Assembly: GCF_039543385.1 (NCBI RefSeq)
Contig: NZ_BAABJQ010000015.1
Span: forward strand, 62,001 to 126,000
Direction of reading: 5' to 3'
From: Rugosimonospora acidiphila
GTDB taxonomy: Bacteria; Actinomycetota; Actinomycetes; Mycobacteriales; Micromonosporaceae
Length of the DNA: 64,000 bases
A program made the translations under genes and the position numbers. This document shows, piece by piece, positions 1 to 8,292 of the stretch; the stretch's first letter is position 1, and every line of letters starts with the position of its first letter. The notes under the pieces are model-generated. The model had not been told where the DNA came from, did no database searches, and worked only from the letters and a program-made list of their open reading frames with translations.

Positions 1-1408
1 CGTAGCGCAGGAACCCGCCCGCGGCGCCACCGTCGCAGACCCGGTGGTCGAAGCTCAGCGACAGCTGGGTGACCTTGCGGACCCGCAGTTCGCCGTCGAC
101 CACCCACGGCTTGTCCGCGATCCGTCCGATGCCCAGGATCGCCGCCTCCGGATGGTTGATGATCGGCGTGGAGCCGTCGACGCCGAAGACGCCGTAATTG
201 TTGAGGGTGAACGTGCCGCCACCCAGCGCCTCGGGCGCGAGGTGCCCGGCACGGGCCAGCTCGGTCAGCCGGGCGATCTCGTCCGAGATCTCCGTGGTGG
301 TCATCGCGTGCGCCCCACGCACGACGGGCACCATCAGGCCACGGTCGGTCTGCGCGGCGAACCCGAGGTTGATGTGGCGGTACCGCACGATCTCGTTGCG
401 CGCCGTGTCGACGCTCGAGTTGAGTTCCGGGAAGCGGCGCAGCCCGGCGACCACGATCCGGGCCAGCAGCGCGAGCACCCCGATCCGCCGGGGCGCCGCG
501 GCCAGCGCGTCCCGGGCCGCCAGCAGCCCGGTGGCGTCCACGTCGACCCAGGTCGTCGCGTCGGGAATCTCGGCCCGGCTGCGCACGAGCTTCTCGGTCA
601 TGGCGCGGCGCACTCCACGCAGCGGGATGCGCTCGGCATCGAGCTGGTCAGCGGTCCCCGTGCCCGGCTGCGACCGGCTCGGCTGGGCGACAGGGCCCGG
701 CTGGGCGGTGAGGCCCGGCTGGGCGGTGAGGCTCGGCTGGGCGGTGAGGCCCGGCTGGGCGGTGAGGCTCGGCTGGGCGGTGAGGCCCGGCTGGCGGGCG
801 AGGGCCGCCTCCACGTCGCGCCGCCGGATGACGCCGTCGGGCTCGGTGGTGGGAATGCTCGCCAACTCGAGGCCGTGGTCGCGGGCGAGGCGGCGTACCA
901 GGGGCGAGATGACGCGGATCGCGTGCGTCTCGTCGCGGGCCTCCGGCGCGACGGTCGGCGTGACCGCCGGCGCGGGCTGCGCGGCCCGGCCCGGGGTACC
1001 GCCACGTACCCGCCGCCGGGGCGCCGGCAGCTTCGCGGTCCCGTACCCGACGAGGACGTTGCCCGAACCCGCCTGCTCCTCCTGGCGGTACCGCTCGGCC
1101 GCCGGGTGCCCGGAGGCGTCGGGCCCAGAGCCGTCGGGCCCGGACCCGTCGGGCCCGTCGGCTCCGACCGAGATCAGTGGCGCGCCGACATCGACCACGC
1201 CCCCGGCGACGGCGTGCAGTTCCAGCACGGTCCCGGCGACCGGCACCGGTACCTCCACCGCTGCCTTCGCCGTCTCCACCTCGACCACTATCTGGTCGAC
1301 CTGTACGCGGTCGCCGATCGCGACCCGCCACTCGATGACCTCCGCCTCGGTCAGGCCCTCTCCCAGGTCCGGCAGGCGGAAGACCTGGCGGGCGGCCCCG
1401 CCGGTCAC
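1..1408 (-). CDS. bkdC: Branched-chain 2-oxoacid dehydrogenase E2 (dihydrolipoyl acyltransferase), 3' end cut by window edge
   Basis: Transfers the acyl group from E1-bound thiamine diphosphate through lipoyl-lysine to CoA in the branched-chain (or pyruvate) dehydrogenase complex. The N-terminus reads as a lipoyl domain with the lipoylated lysine in the EVETAKA turn. A Pro/Ala/Gly-rich linker follows, then a peripheral-subunit-binding domain (SPLVRRLARDHGL) and the acyltransferase domain with the catalytic motif DHRVCDGG. The frame is still open at base 1, so only about the last 15-25 residues are missing. The GTG start at 1406-1408 overlaps the E1beta stop (GTGA), so translation is coupled. 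The linker contains a hexapeptide tandem repeat (separate entry). A pyruvate-type E2 cannot be excluded, but the adjacent Lrp-type regulator favours branched-chain substrates. Confidence 0.93.
   Translation of the reverse strand, partial: MTGGAARQVFRLPDLGEGLTEAEVIEWRVAIGDRVQVDQIVVEVETAKAAVEVPVPVAGTVLELHAVAGGVVDVGAPLISVGADGPDGSGPDGSGPDASGHPAAERYRQEEQAGSGNVLVGYGTAKLPAPRRRVRGGTPGRAAQPAPAVTPTVAPEARDETHAIRVISPLVRRLARDHGLELASIPTTEPDGVIRRRDVEAALARQPGLTAQPSLTAQPGLTAQPSLTAQPGLTAQPGPVAQPSRSQPGTGTADQLDAERIPLRGVRRAMTEKLVRSRAEIPDATTWVDVDATGLLAARDALAAAPRRIGVLALLARIVVAGLRRFPELNSSVDTARNEIVRYRHINLGFAAQTDRGLMVPVVRGAHAMTTTEISDEIARLTELARAGHLAPEALGGGTFTLNNYGVFGVDGSTPIINHPEAAILGIGRIADKPWVVDGELRVRKVTQLSLSFDHRVCDGGAAGGFLRY
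680..787. repeat. 18-bp tandem repeat in the E2 linker
   Basis: Six consecutive 18-bp units (core cggctgggcggtgaggcc, alternating final c/t) encode the hexapeptide Q-P-[GS]-L-T-A on the minus strand, between the lipoyl domain and the peripheral-subunit-binding domain. Units are in frame and nearly identical, so recent slippage or unequal crossing-over is likely. Flexible Ala/Pro linkers are normal for E2 proteins, but such a regular array is not required. Confidence 0.9.
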
Positions 1409-2421
1409 GCCCGACCGCCGGTGAGATAGAGCTCGTCGGGCTCGTCATCGAACTGCAGCCGGTCGACGGCGTCGAGGATGCGCTCGACGCTGGGCAGGTG
1501 CGCGTGCTCCAGTTTCGGCGGCGGGTACGGGATGTCGAAGCCGGCGACGCGCAGCACCGGCGCGGCCAGCGAGTGGAAGGCCCGCTCCTGGATCCGGGCG
1601 GCGATCTCGGCGCCCACCCCCGCGAAGCCCTGTGCCTCCTGGACGACCACGCAGCGCCCGGTGCGCCGGACGGACTCGGTGACGGTGGCGTCGTCGAACG
1701 GGACGATCGACCGCAGGTCGACCACCTCGATGCTGATGCCGTCCTCCTCCGCCGCCTCGGCGGCCTCCAGCGCCACGGGAACCGACGGCCCGTACGCGAC
1801 CAGGGTGACGTCGCGGCCGGTGCGCACCACCTCGGCCCGGCCGAGCGGGGCGGGCCGGCGCCGGGTCAGGTCCACCTCCGCCTTCGACCAGTAGCGCCGC
1901 TTCGGCTCCATGAACACCACCGGGTCCGGGTCGTCGATCGCGTCGCGGAGCAGCCAGTAGGCGTCCTCGACGGTGGCCGGGGTCAGCACCTTGAGGCCCG
2001 GCGTGTGCGCGTAGTACGCCTCGCTGGAGTCGCAGTGGTGCTCGACGCCGCCGATCCCGCCGGCGAACGGTACCCGGATCACCATCGGCAGCGACACCCG
2101 TCCGCGGGTACGGTTGCGCAGCTTGGCCACGTGCGAGGTGATCTGCTCGAACGCGGGGTACGCGAACGCGTCGAACTGCATCTCGACCACCGGCCGGAAT
2201 CCGCCCATGGCCAGGCCCACGGCCAGACCGACGATCCCGGCCTCGGCCAGCGGGGTGTCGAAGCAGCGCTCGCGGCCGAAGTCGCGGGTCAGTCCGTCGG
2301 TGATGCGGAAGACCCCGCCGAGCGCCCCCACGTCCTCACCGAAGATCAGCACCTGCTCGTCGGCGGTCAGGGCGTCGCGCAGCGCCCGGTTCAGGGCCTG
2401 CGCCATCGTCATCGTCGCCAT
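1405..2421 (-). CDS. bkdB: 2-oxoacid dehydrogenase E1 component, beta subunit
   Basis: Beta subunit of the thiamine-diphosphate-dependent E1 decarboxylase; pairs with the product of the gene immediately upstream to decarboxylate branched-chain 2-oxoacids. At 338 residues it has the usual length. It starts MATMTMAQALNRAL and contains the conserved GEDVGALGGVFRIT and DTPLAEAGIVGLAVGLA segments and the GVEHHCDSSEAYYAHTPGLK segment typical of the transketolase-like pyrimidine-binding and C-terminal domains. The ATG lies one base after the E1alpha stop (TGAGATG) and its own stop overlaps the E2 start, so the three genes form one tight operon. Confidence 0.95.
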   Translation of the reverse strand: MATMTMAQALNRALRDALTADEQVLIFGEDVGALGGVFRITDGLTRDFGRERCFDTPLAEAGIVGLAVGLAMGGFRPVVEMQFDAFAYPAFEQITSHVAKLRNRTRGRVSLPMVIRVPFAGGIGGVEHHCDSSEAYYAHTPGLKVLTPATVEDAYWLLRDAIDDPDPVVFMEPKRRYWSKAEVDLTRRRPAPLGRAEVVRTGRDVTLVAYGPSVPVALEAAEAAEEDGISIEVVDLRSIVPFDDATVTESVRRTGRCVVVQEAQGFAGVGAEIAARIQERAFHSLAAPVLRVAGFDIPYPPPKLEHAHLPSVERILDAVDRLQFDDEPDELYLTGGRA

Positions 2422-2422
2422 C

Positions 2423-3544
2423 TCAGTGCCCTTCCTGGGTGGCCGGCGCGGCGGCGAGTTCGGCCGCGAGCCGGGCCCGTTGTTCGCGCAGCTGCGGTGT
2501 GGGTTCGGCGAACACGTGATCGAACAGCTCCAGCGCCACCACCGGGGCCTCGGCGTTCATCCGCGTGCGCAGCGCCGCCGCGAACTGCTCCGCCTCGTCC
2601 CGGATGGTGGAGATCTGCCCCGCGTCCAGCAGCCCCTCGGTGAGCAGCAGGGTCTCCAGGCGCGCCACGGGGTCGGCCGCGCGCCAGCGCTCGACCTCCT
2701 CGTCGTCCCGGTAGCGGGTGGCGTCGTCGGCGTTGGTGTGCGCGTCCATCCGGTACGTGTGCGCCTCGACCAGGACCGGGCCGTGGCCGCCGCGGGCGTA
2801 CTCGACCGCGTCGGCGAGCACCGACAGCACGGCCACCAGGTCGTTGCCGTCCACCTGTTGCGAGCGGATCCCGTAGCCGATGCCCTTGAAGGCCAGCGCC
2901 GGGGCCGCGGTCTGCTGGGCCAGCGGGACGCTGATGGCGTACTGGTTGTTCTGGACGAAGTACACCACCGGAGAGCGGAAGACGGCGGAGAAGTTGAGCG
3001 CCTCGTGGAAGTCGCCCTCGCTGGTGCCGCCGTCGCCCACCATGGCCAGCGCCACGCCGTCCTCGCCCCGGCGCCGCAGCGCCTCGGCCATCCCGGCGGC
3101 ATGCAGCGTCTGGGTCGCCAGCGGGGTGCACTGCGGGGCGGTGTGCACGGCGTGCGGGTCGTAGCCACAGTGCCAGTCGCCGCGCAGCAGGGTGAGCACC
3201 TCGACCGGGTCGATTCCCCGGGATACCAGGGCCATCGAGTCCCGGTAGGTCGGGAACAGCCAGTCGTCGTCGCGCAGCGCCAGGACCGCGCCGATCTGGC
3301 AGGCGTCCTGGCCGCGGCTGGACGGGTAGACCGCCAGCTGCCCCTGCCTGGTCAGCGTCGTGGCCTGGGCGTCGAACCGCCGGCCCAGCACCATCCGCCG
3401 GTACGCCTCGCGGAGCAGGTCGTCCGCGGGGCGCCGGTACCCCTCCGGCGGCGGGGCGGCCGAGCCGTCCTCGTTGACGAAGCGCACGGGTTCGGGGGCC
3501 GGAAGCAGGTTCTGGATGGCCTCGCGAGGCGGCTGCCCAGGCAT
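2423..3544 (-). CDS. bkdA: 2-oxoacid dehydrogenase E1 component, alpha subunit
   Basis: Alpha subunit of the E1 decarboxylase, which binds the thiamine diphosphate. The protein has 373 residues from the chosen ATG. The TPP/Mg motif starts at G170-D171-G172 (VGDGGTSEGDFHEALNF) and ends at the VQNNQYAIS stretch. Other family segments are TLTRQGQLAVYPSSRGQDAC and the phosphorylation-loop-like region around MDAHTNADDATRYR. The frame stays open 19 codons upstream, but ATG at 3542-3544 has a strong Shine-Dalgarno site (AAGGAGGG, about 10 bases before it), so this start is preferred. It is the first gene of the bkd operon, divergent from the Lrp-type regulator. Confidence 0.95.
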   Translation of the reverse strand: MPGQPPREAIQNLLPAPEPVRFVNEDGSAAPPPEGYRRPADDLLREAYRRMVLGRRFDAQATTLTRQGQLAVYPSSRGQDACQIGAVLALRDDDWLFPTYRDSMALVSRGIDPVEVLTLLRGDWHCGYDPHAVHTAPQCTPLATQTLHAAGMAEALRRRGEDGVALAMVGDGGTSEGDFHEALNFSAVFRSPVVYFVQNNQYAISVPLAQQTAAPALAFKGIGYGIRSQQVDGNDLVAVLSVLADAVEYARGGHGPVLVEAHTYRMDAHTNADDATRYRDDEEVERWRAADPVARLETLLLTEGLLDAGQISTIRDEAEQFAAALRTRMNAEAPVVALELFDHVFAEPTPQLREQRARLAAELAAAPATQEGH

Positions 3545-3663
3545 CGTTGAGATCGCCCTCCTTGGACAGGTGATACGGAGATCGTGGGCTAGCCGGATCA
3601 TGCGTTCAATGGCAGGCTCAATGACGAGACGAATTGCTGGCGGATGGCGGTCGGGAGGAACAC
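3545..3663. promoter_or_regulatory. Divergent promoter region between bkd operon and Lrp-type regulator
   Basis: This 119-bp gap separates the two divergent starts and must hold both promoters. It contains a direct repeat of TTCAATG/CTCAATG around 3604-3623 and the flanking AATTG at 3632-3636, which could be part of an Lrp-type site. No canonical -35/-10 pair stands out. The Shine-Dalgarno sites of both genes lie at its edges (cctcc on the left side, gggagga at 3653-3659 on the right). Confidence 0.5.
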
Positions 3664-4164
3664 GTGCATGGCGGCGACCCTGTGACGAGTCCGGAGTCGG
3701 GACGTTTGGCCGTCCGCCTGGACGACGTCGACCGGGCCATCATCGGTGAGCTGGTCCGGGACGGCCGGATGTCGATCCGGGCGCTTGCCGACAAGGTGCA
3801 CATCTCGCGTGCCAACGCGTACTCGCGGGTGGGGCGCCTGGTCGAGGAGGGTGCCATCACCGGGTTCACCGCGGTGCTGGACCCGTCGCGCGTCGGACTG
3901 TCCACGGCCGCCTTCATCAACCTGACGATCGACCAGAGCGCGTGGCGTTCCGTAGCGGAGAAGTTACGCGAAGTGCCCTACGTCGACCACATCGCGCTCG
4001 TGGGCGGCGACTATGACGTCCTGGTGTCGGTGCAGGCGCCCGACAACGTCGCGCTGCGCAGCGTGGTGCTGGAGCGCCTGAACAGCATTCCGGGCGTCCG
4101 GTCCACCCGCACCTGGCTGGTCTTCGAGGAGTCGAAGGGCGTCGGCGTCAACTGGCAGGCCTGA
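3664..4164 (+). CDS. bkdR: Lrp/AsnC-family transcriptional regulator, probably of the bkd operon
   Basis: DNA-binding regulator with an N-terminal AsnC-type winged helix (LDDVDRAIIGELVRDGRMS, then the HTH ALADKVHISRANAYSRVGRL) and a C-terminal RAM ligand-binding domain (AFINLTID through VGGDYDVLVSV). It has 166 residues from GTG 3664, chosen because GGGAGG lies five bases upstream. TTG 3634 or GTG 3682 are alternatives. Lrp-type proteins next to bkd genes sense branched-chain amino acids or oxoacids in other bacteria; that role here is inferred from the divergent arrangement. Confidence 0.9.
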   Translation: MHGGDPVTSPESGRLAVRLDDVDRAIIGELVRDGRMSIRALADKVHISRANAYSRVGRLVEEGAITGFTAVLDPSRVGLSTAAFINLTIDQSAWRSVAEKLREVPYVDHIALVGGDYDVLVSVQAPDNVALRSVVLERLNSIPGVRSTRTWLVFEESKGVGVNWQA

Positions 4165-4246
4165 CGGACAGACTCGGACATCTACCCACCATTCGCCAAA
4201 GCTCGCTCGCGCCGGCGACGATCGCGGAAAATTGTTCGGCGGGCAT

Positions 4247-4273
4247 TGTCGAACCGGGGCGTCGCCGTTCGAC
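4247..4273 (+). promoter_or_regulatory. Candidate ECF42-type promoter upstream of the DGPF gene
   Basis: TGTCGA at 4247-4252, then 17 bases, then CGAC at 4270-4273. This fits the TGTCGA / CGA[TC]-type promoter described for ECF42 sigma factors, whose usual targets are DGPF genes. It sits 70 bp before the DGPF start. A rival reading is that the inverted repeat CCGGGGCGTCG / CGACGCCCCGG (4254-4264 and 4270-4280) is the terminator of the upstream regulator; both functions could share the bases. Confidence 0.5.
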
Positions 4274-4343
4274 GCCCCGGTGACGGCTGGCCATCAGGTC
4301 CGGAGACGACCGGACCTCAGCCCGAGAACGCTAGGGAGCAGCA

Positions 4344-4712
4344 ATGCGGTTTCTGATGATGCACCGGCTCGACGAGCGCGCCCCGGAGGCGTGGAACCCC
4401 AGCCCGGAGTTCATCGAGAAGATGGGTGCGTTCATCCAGGAGTCGATCGACAACGGGACCTTGATCACAGCCGAGGGCGTCCACCCGTCCGAGAAGGGCG
4501 CGCTCGTCCGTAAGGCCCGGGGCGCGGGGACCTCCACGACCGACGGGCCGTTCACCGAGGCCAAGGAGGTCATCGGCGGTTTCGCTCTGGTCAACGCGAA
4601 GGACCGGGCCGAGGCCGTCGCGTACGCCCGGCGGTACGCCGACCTGTTCGACGAGGTCGAGGTCGAGGTGCGCCAGGTCGTCGAGTTCGACGAGCTGCCG
4701 TCCGCGGTCTGA
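4344..4712 (+). CDS. YCII-related (DGPF domain) protein
   Basis: Small 122-residue protein of the YCII superfamily, a ferredoxin-like alpha/beta fold of unknown biochemical role. The diagnostic motif is present as TTDGPFTEAKEVIGGF in the middle, after MRFLMMHRLDE at the N-terminus. ATG 4344 follows AGGGAG at a normal distance. DGPF proteins are the standard genomic partners of ECF42 sigma factors. In this window the ECF42 gene is about 51 kb away, while the DGPF gene stands between a bkd regulator and a c-di-GMP protein. The promoter-like sequence upstream suggests it may still be an ECF42 target. Confidence 0.9.
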   Translation: MRFLMMHRLDERAPEAWNPSPEFIEKMGAFIQESIDNGTLITAEGVHPSEKGALVRKARGAGTSTTDGPFTEAKEVIGGFALVNAKDRAEAVAYARRYADLFDEVEVEVRQVVEFDELPSAV

Positions 4713-4726
4713 GCCACTTGACCGGA

Positions 4727-4762
4727 TGGCCGGTCCGCTCGTCACGGCGAGCGGACCGGCCA
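4727..4762. terminator. Bidirectional hairpin terminator
   Basis: Perfect 15-bp inverted repeat TGGCCGGTCCGCTCG (4727-4741) and its complement (4748-4762) with a 6-nt loop. It lies between the convergent DGPF gene and GGDEF/EAL gene and can serve both. There is no clear U-tract on either side. Confidence 0.8.
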
Positions 4763-4786
4763 CCCGGGCAGGGTTGCCGGTCGGGG

Positions 4787-4856
4787 CCGGGTTCACCGGG
4801 CGCTGAGCACCCCGCTGCGCCCCGGGTTCACCGGGCGCTGAGCACCCCGCTGCGCC
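4787..4856. repeat. 35-bp exact tandem duplication across the stop codon of the GGDEF/EAL gene
   Basis: Two abutting identical 35-bp copies (4787-4821 and 4822-4856). On the minus strand each copy holds the codons for the C-terminal SGVLSAR and the TGA stop. The right-hand copy is the real end of the gene, and the left-hand copy is a non-coding duplicate just beyond the stop. Because 35 is not a multiple of three, the duplicate does not extend the frame. Confidence 0.9.
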
Positions 4857-6573
4857 CGGCGAGCAGGCGGACCAGGTCGTCGGTGGGGCGGGGCGGGCTG
4901 AGCAGGAAGCCCTGGGCGTGCGGCACGTTCATCGCGCGCAGCGACTGGAGCTGAGCCGATTGCTCGACGCCCTCGGCGGTGACCGCCAGATTGAGGTTGT
5001 GCCCCAGGTCGGTCAGCAGCTTGACCACCGCGTGGTCGCTGCGGTTGTGCAACATGCCGCCGATGAACAGCTTGTCGATCTTGATGCCGGTGATGGGCAG
5101 GACCGAGAGATGGCGCAGGGTTGACGAGCCGGCCCCCATGTCGTCGAGCGTGATACCCACGCCGAGGTCGCGCAGCCGGCGCAGGACGGGCACCGCCTCG
5201 GTGAGCACCGCGAGGTTGGCCGACTCCGGCAGTTCCAGGCACAGCCGCCGAGGGTGCAGCCCCGTGGCGGCCAGCGCGGCCACGACGCGGTCATCGAAGT
5301 TGCCGTCGCGCAGGGTGTCGACGGACACGTTGACGTTGACGAACGTCGGGGCGAGCTCCCCCAGGGTGGCCGGCCAGGACGCGGCGTCCGAGCATGCCTG
5401 GGCCAGGATCCACCGGTCGAGCGCGGGCATCTGGTCGGCGCGCTCGGCGTCGGCGAGAAACGCGTCCGGCCCGAGCAGACCGTGGCGCGGATGCCGCCAG
5501 CGCACCAGCGCCTCCACGCCGCTGACCCGCCCGGCCCGCAGGTCGACGATCGGCTGGTAATACAGGACGAGTTCGCCACCGCTGATCGCGTGGGTCAGCC
5601 CGTGGCCGGCGCCCGGGTGGTGGGCGTCCAGCTGCTCCCCCACGCCGACGACCACCGCGACGCCGTCCCCGCCGTGCTGCTTGGCCTGGTACATGGCCAT
5701 GTCGGCCTCGGTAAGCAGGGTGTGGCCGTGCGCGCGGGCGCCGCTGACCGCCACGCCGACGCTGGCCCGGCTGTGCGCCGCGACCGGCAGGGTCGCGTCG
5801 GTCCTCGCGAGCGCGGCACGGAACCGTTCGCCGACCGCCCGCGCGACGCCATCCACCGCGAGTCGGGCGGGCAGGCGGCCGAGCACGGCGAACTCGTCGC
5901 CGCCGATCCGGGCCACCACCTCGCCGGGCAGGGCCACGGCGGCCAGCCGGCGGGCCGCCGACGCGATCAGGCGATCACCGGCGTTGTGCCCCAACGCGTC
6001 GTTGACCTGTTTCATCCGGTCCAGGTCGAGGTAGGCGACCAGTACCCGGTCGCCGGCGGCCGTCTGGCAGGCCGAGTCCAACAGTTCAAGGAACCGGGCC
6101 CGGTTGACCAGCCCGCTGAGCGGGTCGGTGATCGCGAGCCGGGCCATGAGGTGCGCCAACGTCTCGAACAGCCGGGCCGCCGAGACCCGGCGTACGGTCC
6201 GTTCGGCGTCCACGACGATGACATCGTCGTACCGCCGGTTCCGGTCGCGCCGCCGGACCAGCTCGCAGACCTCGACCACCGAGACGTCCGGCCCCACGAT
6301 GAGCGGGCGCCAGTCGGTGACGCTACCCACCGGCGTACCCGCCCACAGCGCCCGCCCGTACCCGAACGGGCCGGACATCAGCTGTGCGAACGACTCCCGG
6401 GCCACCAGCCCGATGTCGCCGGCATCGGCGCGGACCACCACACAGGGCAGCCGCGGGTCCGCCCGGAAGCGTCGATCCAGCTCCTCGCAGGGCAGGTCGG
6501 CGCCCACGCAGACCACCGGCCGCGCGATGGCGCCCACACTCGTCGCCGGTGACTCGTCGCCGATCTCACCCAT
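4828..6573 (-). CDS. Diguanylate cyclase/phosphodiesterase with N-terminal CBS-like region (GGDEF-EAL)
   Basis: Makes and/or degrades the second messenger cyclic di-GMP. From ATG 6573 it has 581 residues: a CBS-pair-like N-terminus (to about 150, ending RRYDDVIVVDAERTVRRVSA), a GGDEF domain and an EAL domain. The cyclase signature GGDEF is intact at 224-228, without an RxxD inhibitory site five residues before it. The EAL signature is at 354-356 (GVEALVRWRHP), with metal and catalytic motifs ELPES, DDMGAG, KIDK and AEGVE, so both activities are plausible. No membrane segment is seen, so it should be cytosolic. The frame is open to 6744, and an ATG at 6675 is an alternative start. The C-terminal codons are part of a 35-bp duplication. 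Confidence 0.92.
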   Translation of the reverse strand: MGEIGDESPATSVGAIARPVVCVGADLPCEELDRRFRADPRLPCVVVRADAGDIGLVARESFAQLMSGPFGYGRALWAGTPVGSVTDWRPLIVGPDVSVVEVCELVRRRDRNRRYDDVIVVDAERTVRRVSAARLFETLAHLMARLAITDPLSGLVNRARFLELLDSACQTAAGDRVLVAYLDLDRMKQVNDALGHNAGDRLIASAARRLAAVALPGEVVARIGGDEFAVLGRLPARLAVDGVARAVGERFRAALARTDATLPVAAHSRASVGVAVSGARAHGHTLLTEADMAMYQAKQHGGDGVAVVVGVGEQLDAHHPGAGHGLTHAISGGELVLYYQPIVDLRAGRVSGVEALVRWRHPRHGLLGPDAFLADAERADQMPALDRWILAQACSDAASWPATLGELAPTFVNVNVSVDTLRDGNFDDRVVAALAATGLHPRRLCLELPESANLAVLTEAVPVLRRLRDLGVGITLDDMGAGSSTLRHLSVLPITGIKIDKLFIGGMLHNRSDHAVVKLLTDLGHNLNLAVTAEGVEQSAQLQSLRAMNVPHAQGFLLSPPRPTDDLVRLLAGRSGVLSAR

Positions 6574-6807
6574 GTGACCCGTCTCGTCGCTGCGCGGCTC
6601 CGTCCGCCGAGTATCCCAGCAGCGCGGGACAGTGGGCGTGGTCGAGTTCGCGACGATCAGGTGAACATCATCCATGATCCACGATCGACGCGGCGTTGCC
6701 GGGCGGGAGCCGCGGGCCGGCGGAGCAACGGGCCGAAGGGGCAACGGGTCGGCTCCCGGTGGCGGCGGTCACGGCGACCGACCGGCCGGCCTGGGCATAA
6801 TCCGCGG

Positions 6808-8118
6808 GTGACAGGCTTTACCACGCCGGGTGAGCTCGGCACCGGGCCGGGAAGCACCGGCGCGGCCGGAGCGACGCGGCGCAACGCACGGCTGGCCCGC
6901 GGCGCCTGGCGCCTGCCGGCCCCGGCCATCCTGCTGGCGGCCTGGGGCGGCAACCACTTCTCCCCGCTGCTGCTGATGTACCGCCAGCTCGACGGGTACA
7001 GCTCGGTGCAGGTGAACCTGTTCTTCGCGTGTTACGTCCTGGGGCTGATACCCGGATTCCTGCTCGCCGGACCGCTGTCGGACCGGCACGGCCGCAAGAG
7101 GCTGGTGGTCGCCGCGCTCGCCCTGGGCATCCTCGGCAGCGTCATCCTCGGCACCGGCAGCACTCACGTGGTGTCGATGTGCCTGGGCCGCCTGGTCAGC
7201 GGGGTGAGCGTCGCCGTCGCGATGGTAGTCGGCACCAGTTGGATCAAGGAGCTGTCCCAGCACGACGCCGGCCCGGCCAGCCGGGCCCGCCGCGCCTCGC
7301 TCACCCTGACCGCCGGCTTCGGCCTGGGCGCCGGCGTGTCCGGCGCCCTCGCGCAGTGGGGCCCGGCACCCACCTTGACGCCGTACCTGCTGCACATCGC
7401 GCTGTCCCTGGCGGCGCTGCCGGCGCTGCTGCGGGCCGTCGAGACCCGCACCGGCACCGGCGACTCCCGGCCGCTGCTGGCGGACCTGCGCGTACCGAGG
7501 GCCGGCCGCCAGCGGTTCCTCACCCGTGTCGTACCGATGGCGCCCTGGGTCTTCTCCGCGCCGGCCCTGGCGTTCGTGGTCGCCCCGGCACTGGTGTCGA
7601 CCCGGGTCGGCGCCGATCACGTCGCGTTCGCCGCGCTGCTGGCCGTCGTCGCGCTGTGCTGCGGGGCCGGCGTGCAACCGTTCGCCCCGCTCCTCGCGCG
7701 GCGCACGGGTGGCCGCCCTGCCCTCGTCGGGCTCATCCTCATCGCGGCGGCGACCGTGCTGCTGGCCGTCGACGCCACCGTGCTGTCCCCGGCGGTGACG
7801 GTGCTGGCCGCCGTGCTGTTCGGCCTCGGGTACGGGATCTGCATCGTCTCCGGCCTCGTCGAGGTGCAGGCCATCGCCGAGCCGCGCAGTCTCGCGACGC
7901 TGACCGGCATCTACTACTCGCTGACCTACCTGGGATTCGCGCTGCCCGTCCTGCTCTCGGAGCTGTCGCACCTCGCCTCGTACCGGTGGCTGCTGTCCGG
8001 GGTGGCGGCGCTGTGCCTGGCCAGCGCGGGGCTCTCGGCGAGGCGCGACCCGACCGGCGCGGACGGCGACGGAAGCGCCTCCGCGAACGGGCGGCAGGCG
8101 GTGGCCACCCGCCGGTAG
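6808..8118 (+). CDS. Major facilitator superfamily transporter
   Basis: Twelve-helix inner-membrane transporter of 436 residues. Hydrophobic segments alternate with short loops from about residue 35, and the MFS motif A is seen as GPLSDRHGRKRL in the loop after helix 2. Substrate is unknown; the order resembles drug or sugar effluxers. GTG 6808 was chosen because CATAAT (6795-6800) lies eight bases upstream and no Shine-Dalgarno is visible, suggesting a leaderless transcript. The frame is open further upstream but codes for an atypical basic tail. It is divergent from the GGDEF/EAL gene. Confidence 0.88.
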   Translation: MTGFTTPGELGTGPGSTGAAGATRRNARLARGAWRLPAPAILLAAWGGNHFSPLLLMYRQLDGYSSVQVNLFFACYVLGLIPGFLLAGPLSDRHGRKRLVVAALALGILGSVILGTGSTHVVSMCLGRLVSGVSVAVAMVVGTSWIKELSQHDAGPASRARRASLTLTAGFGLGAGVSGALAQWGPAPTLTPYLLHIALSLAALPALLRAVETRTGTGDSRPLLADLRVPRAGRQRFLTRVVPMAPWVFSAPALAFVVAPALVSTRVGADHVAFAALLAVVALCCGAGVQPFAPLLARRTGGRPALVGLILIAAATVLLAVDATVLSPAVTVLAAVLFGLGYGICIVSGLVEVQAIAEPRSLATLTGIYYSLTYLGFALPVLLSELSHLASYRWLLSGVAALCLASAGLSARRDPTGADGDGSASANGRQAVATRR

Positions 8119-8292
8119 GCACGGCCGCCCGCCGATAGCAGGCGCGGCGTCGGCAGGCGCGGCGCGGCGCGGTCGAGCGACCCACCGCCAACCGGACCCC
8201 GTTCGCCACTTCGGCGACACTCCGTTACCGGCGATGACACACGGTTACCCTGGCGCCGTTACCCCCGAACGATGGGGAGAGGTTGGTGGCCC

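Noticed and set aside
680..787. CRISPR-like repeat array
   Set aside because: Units are contiguous without spacers, in frame, and encode a linker hexapeptide.
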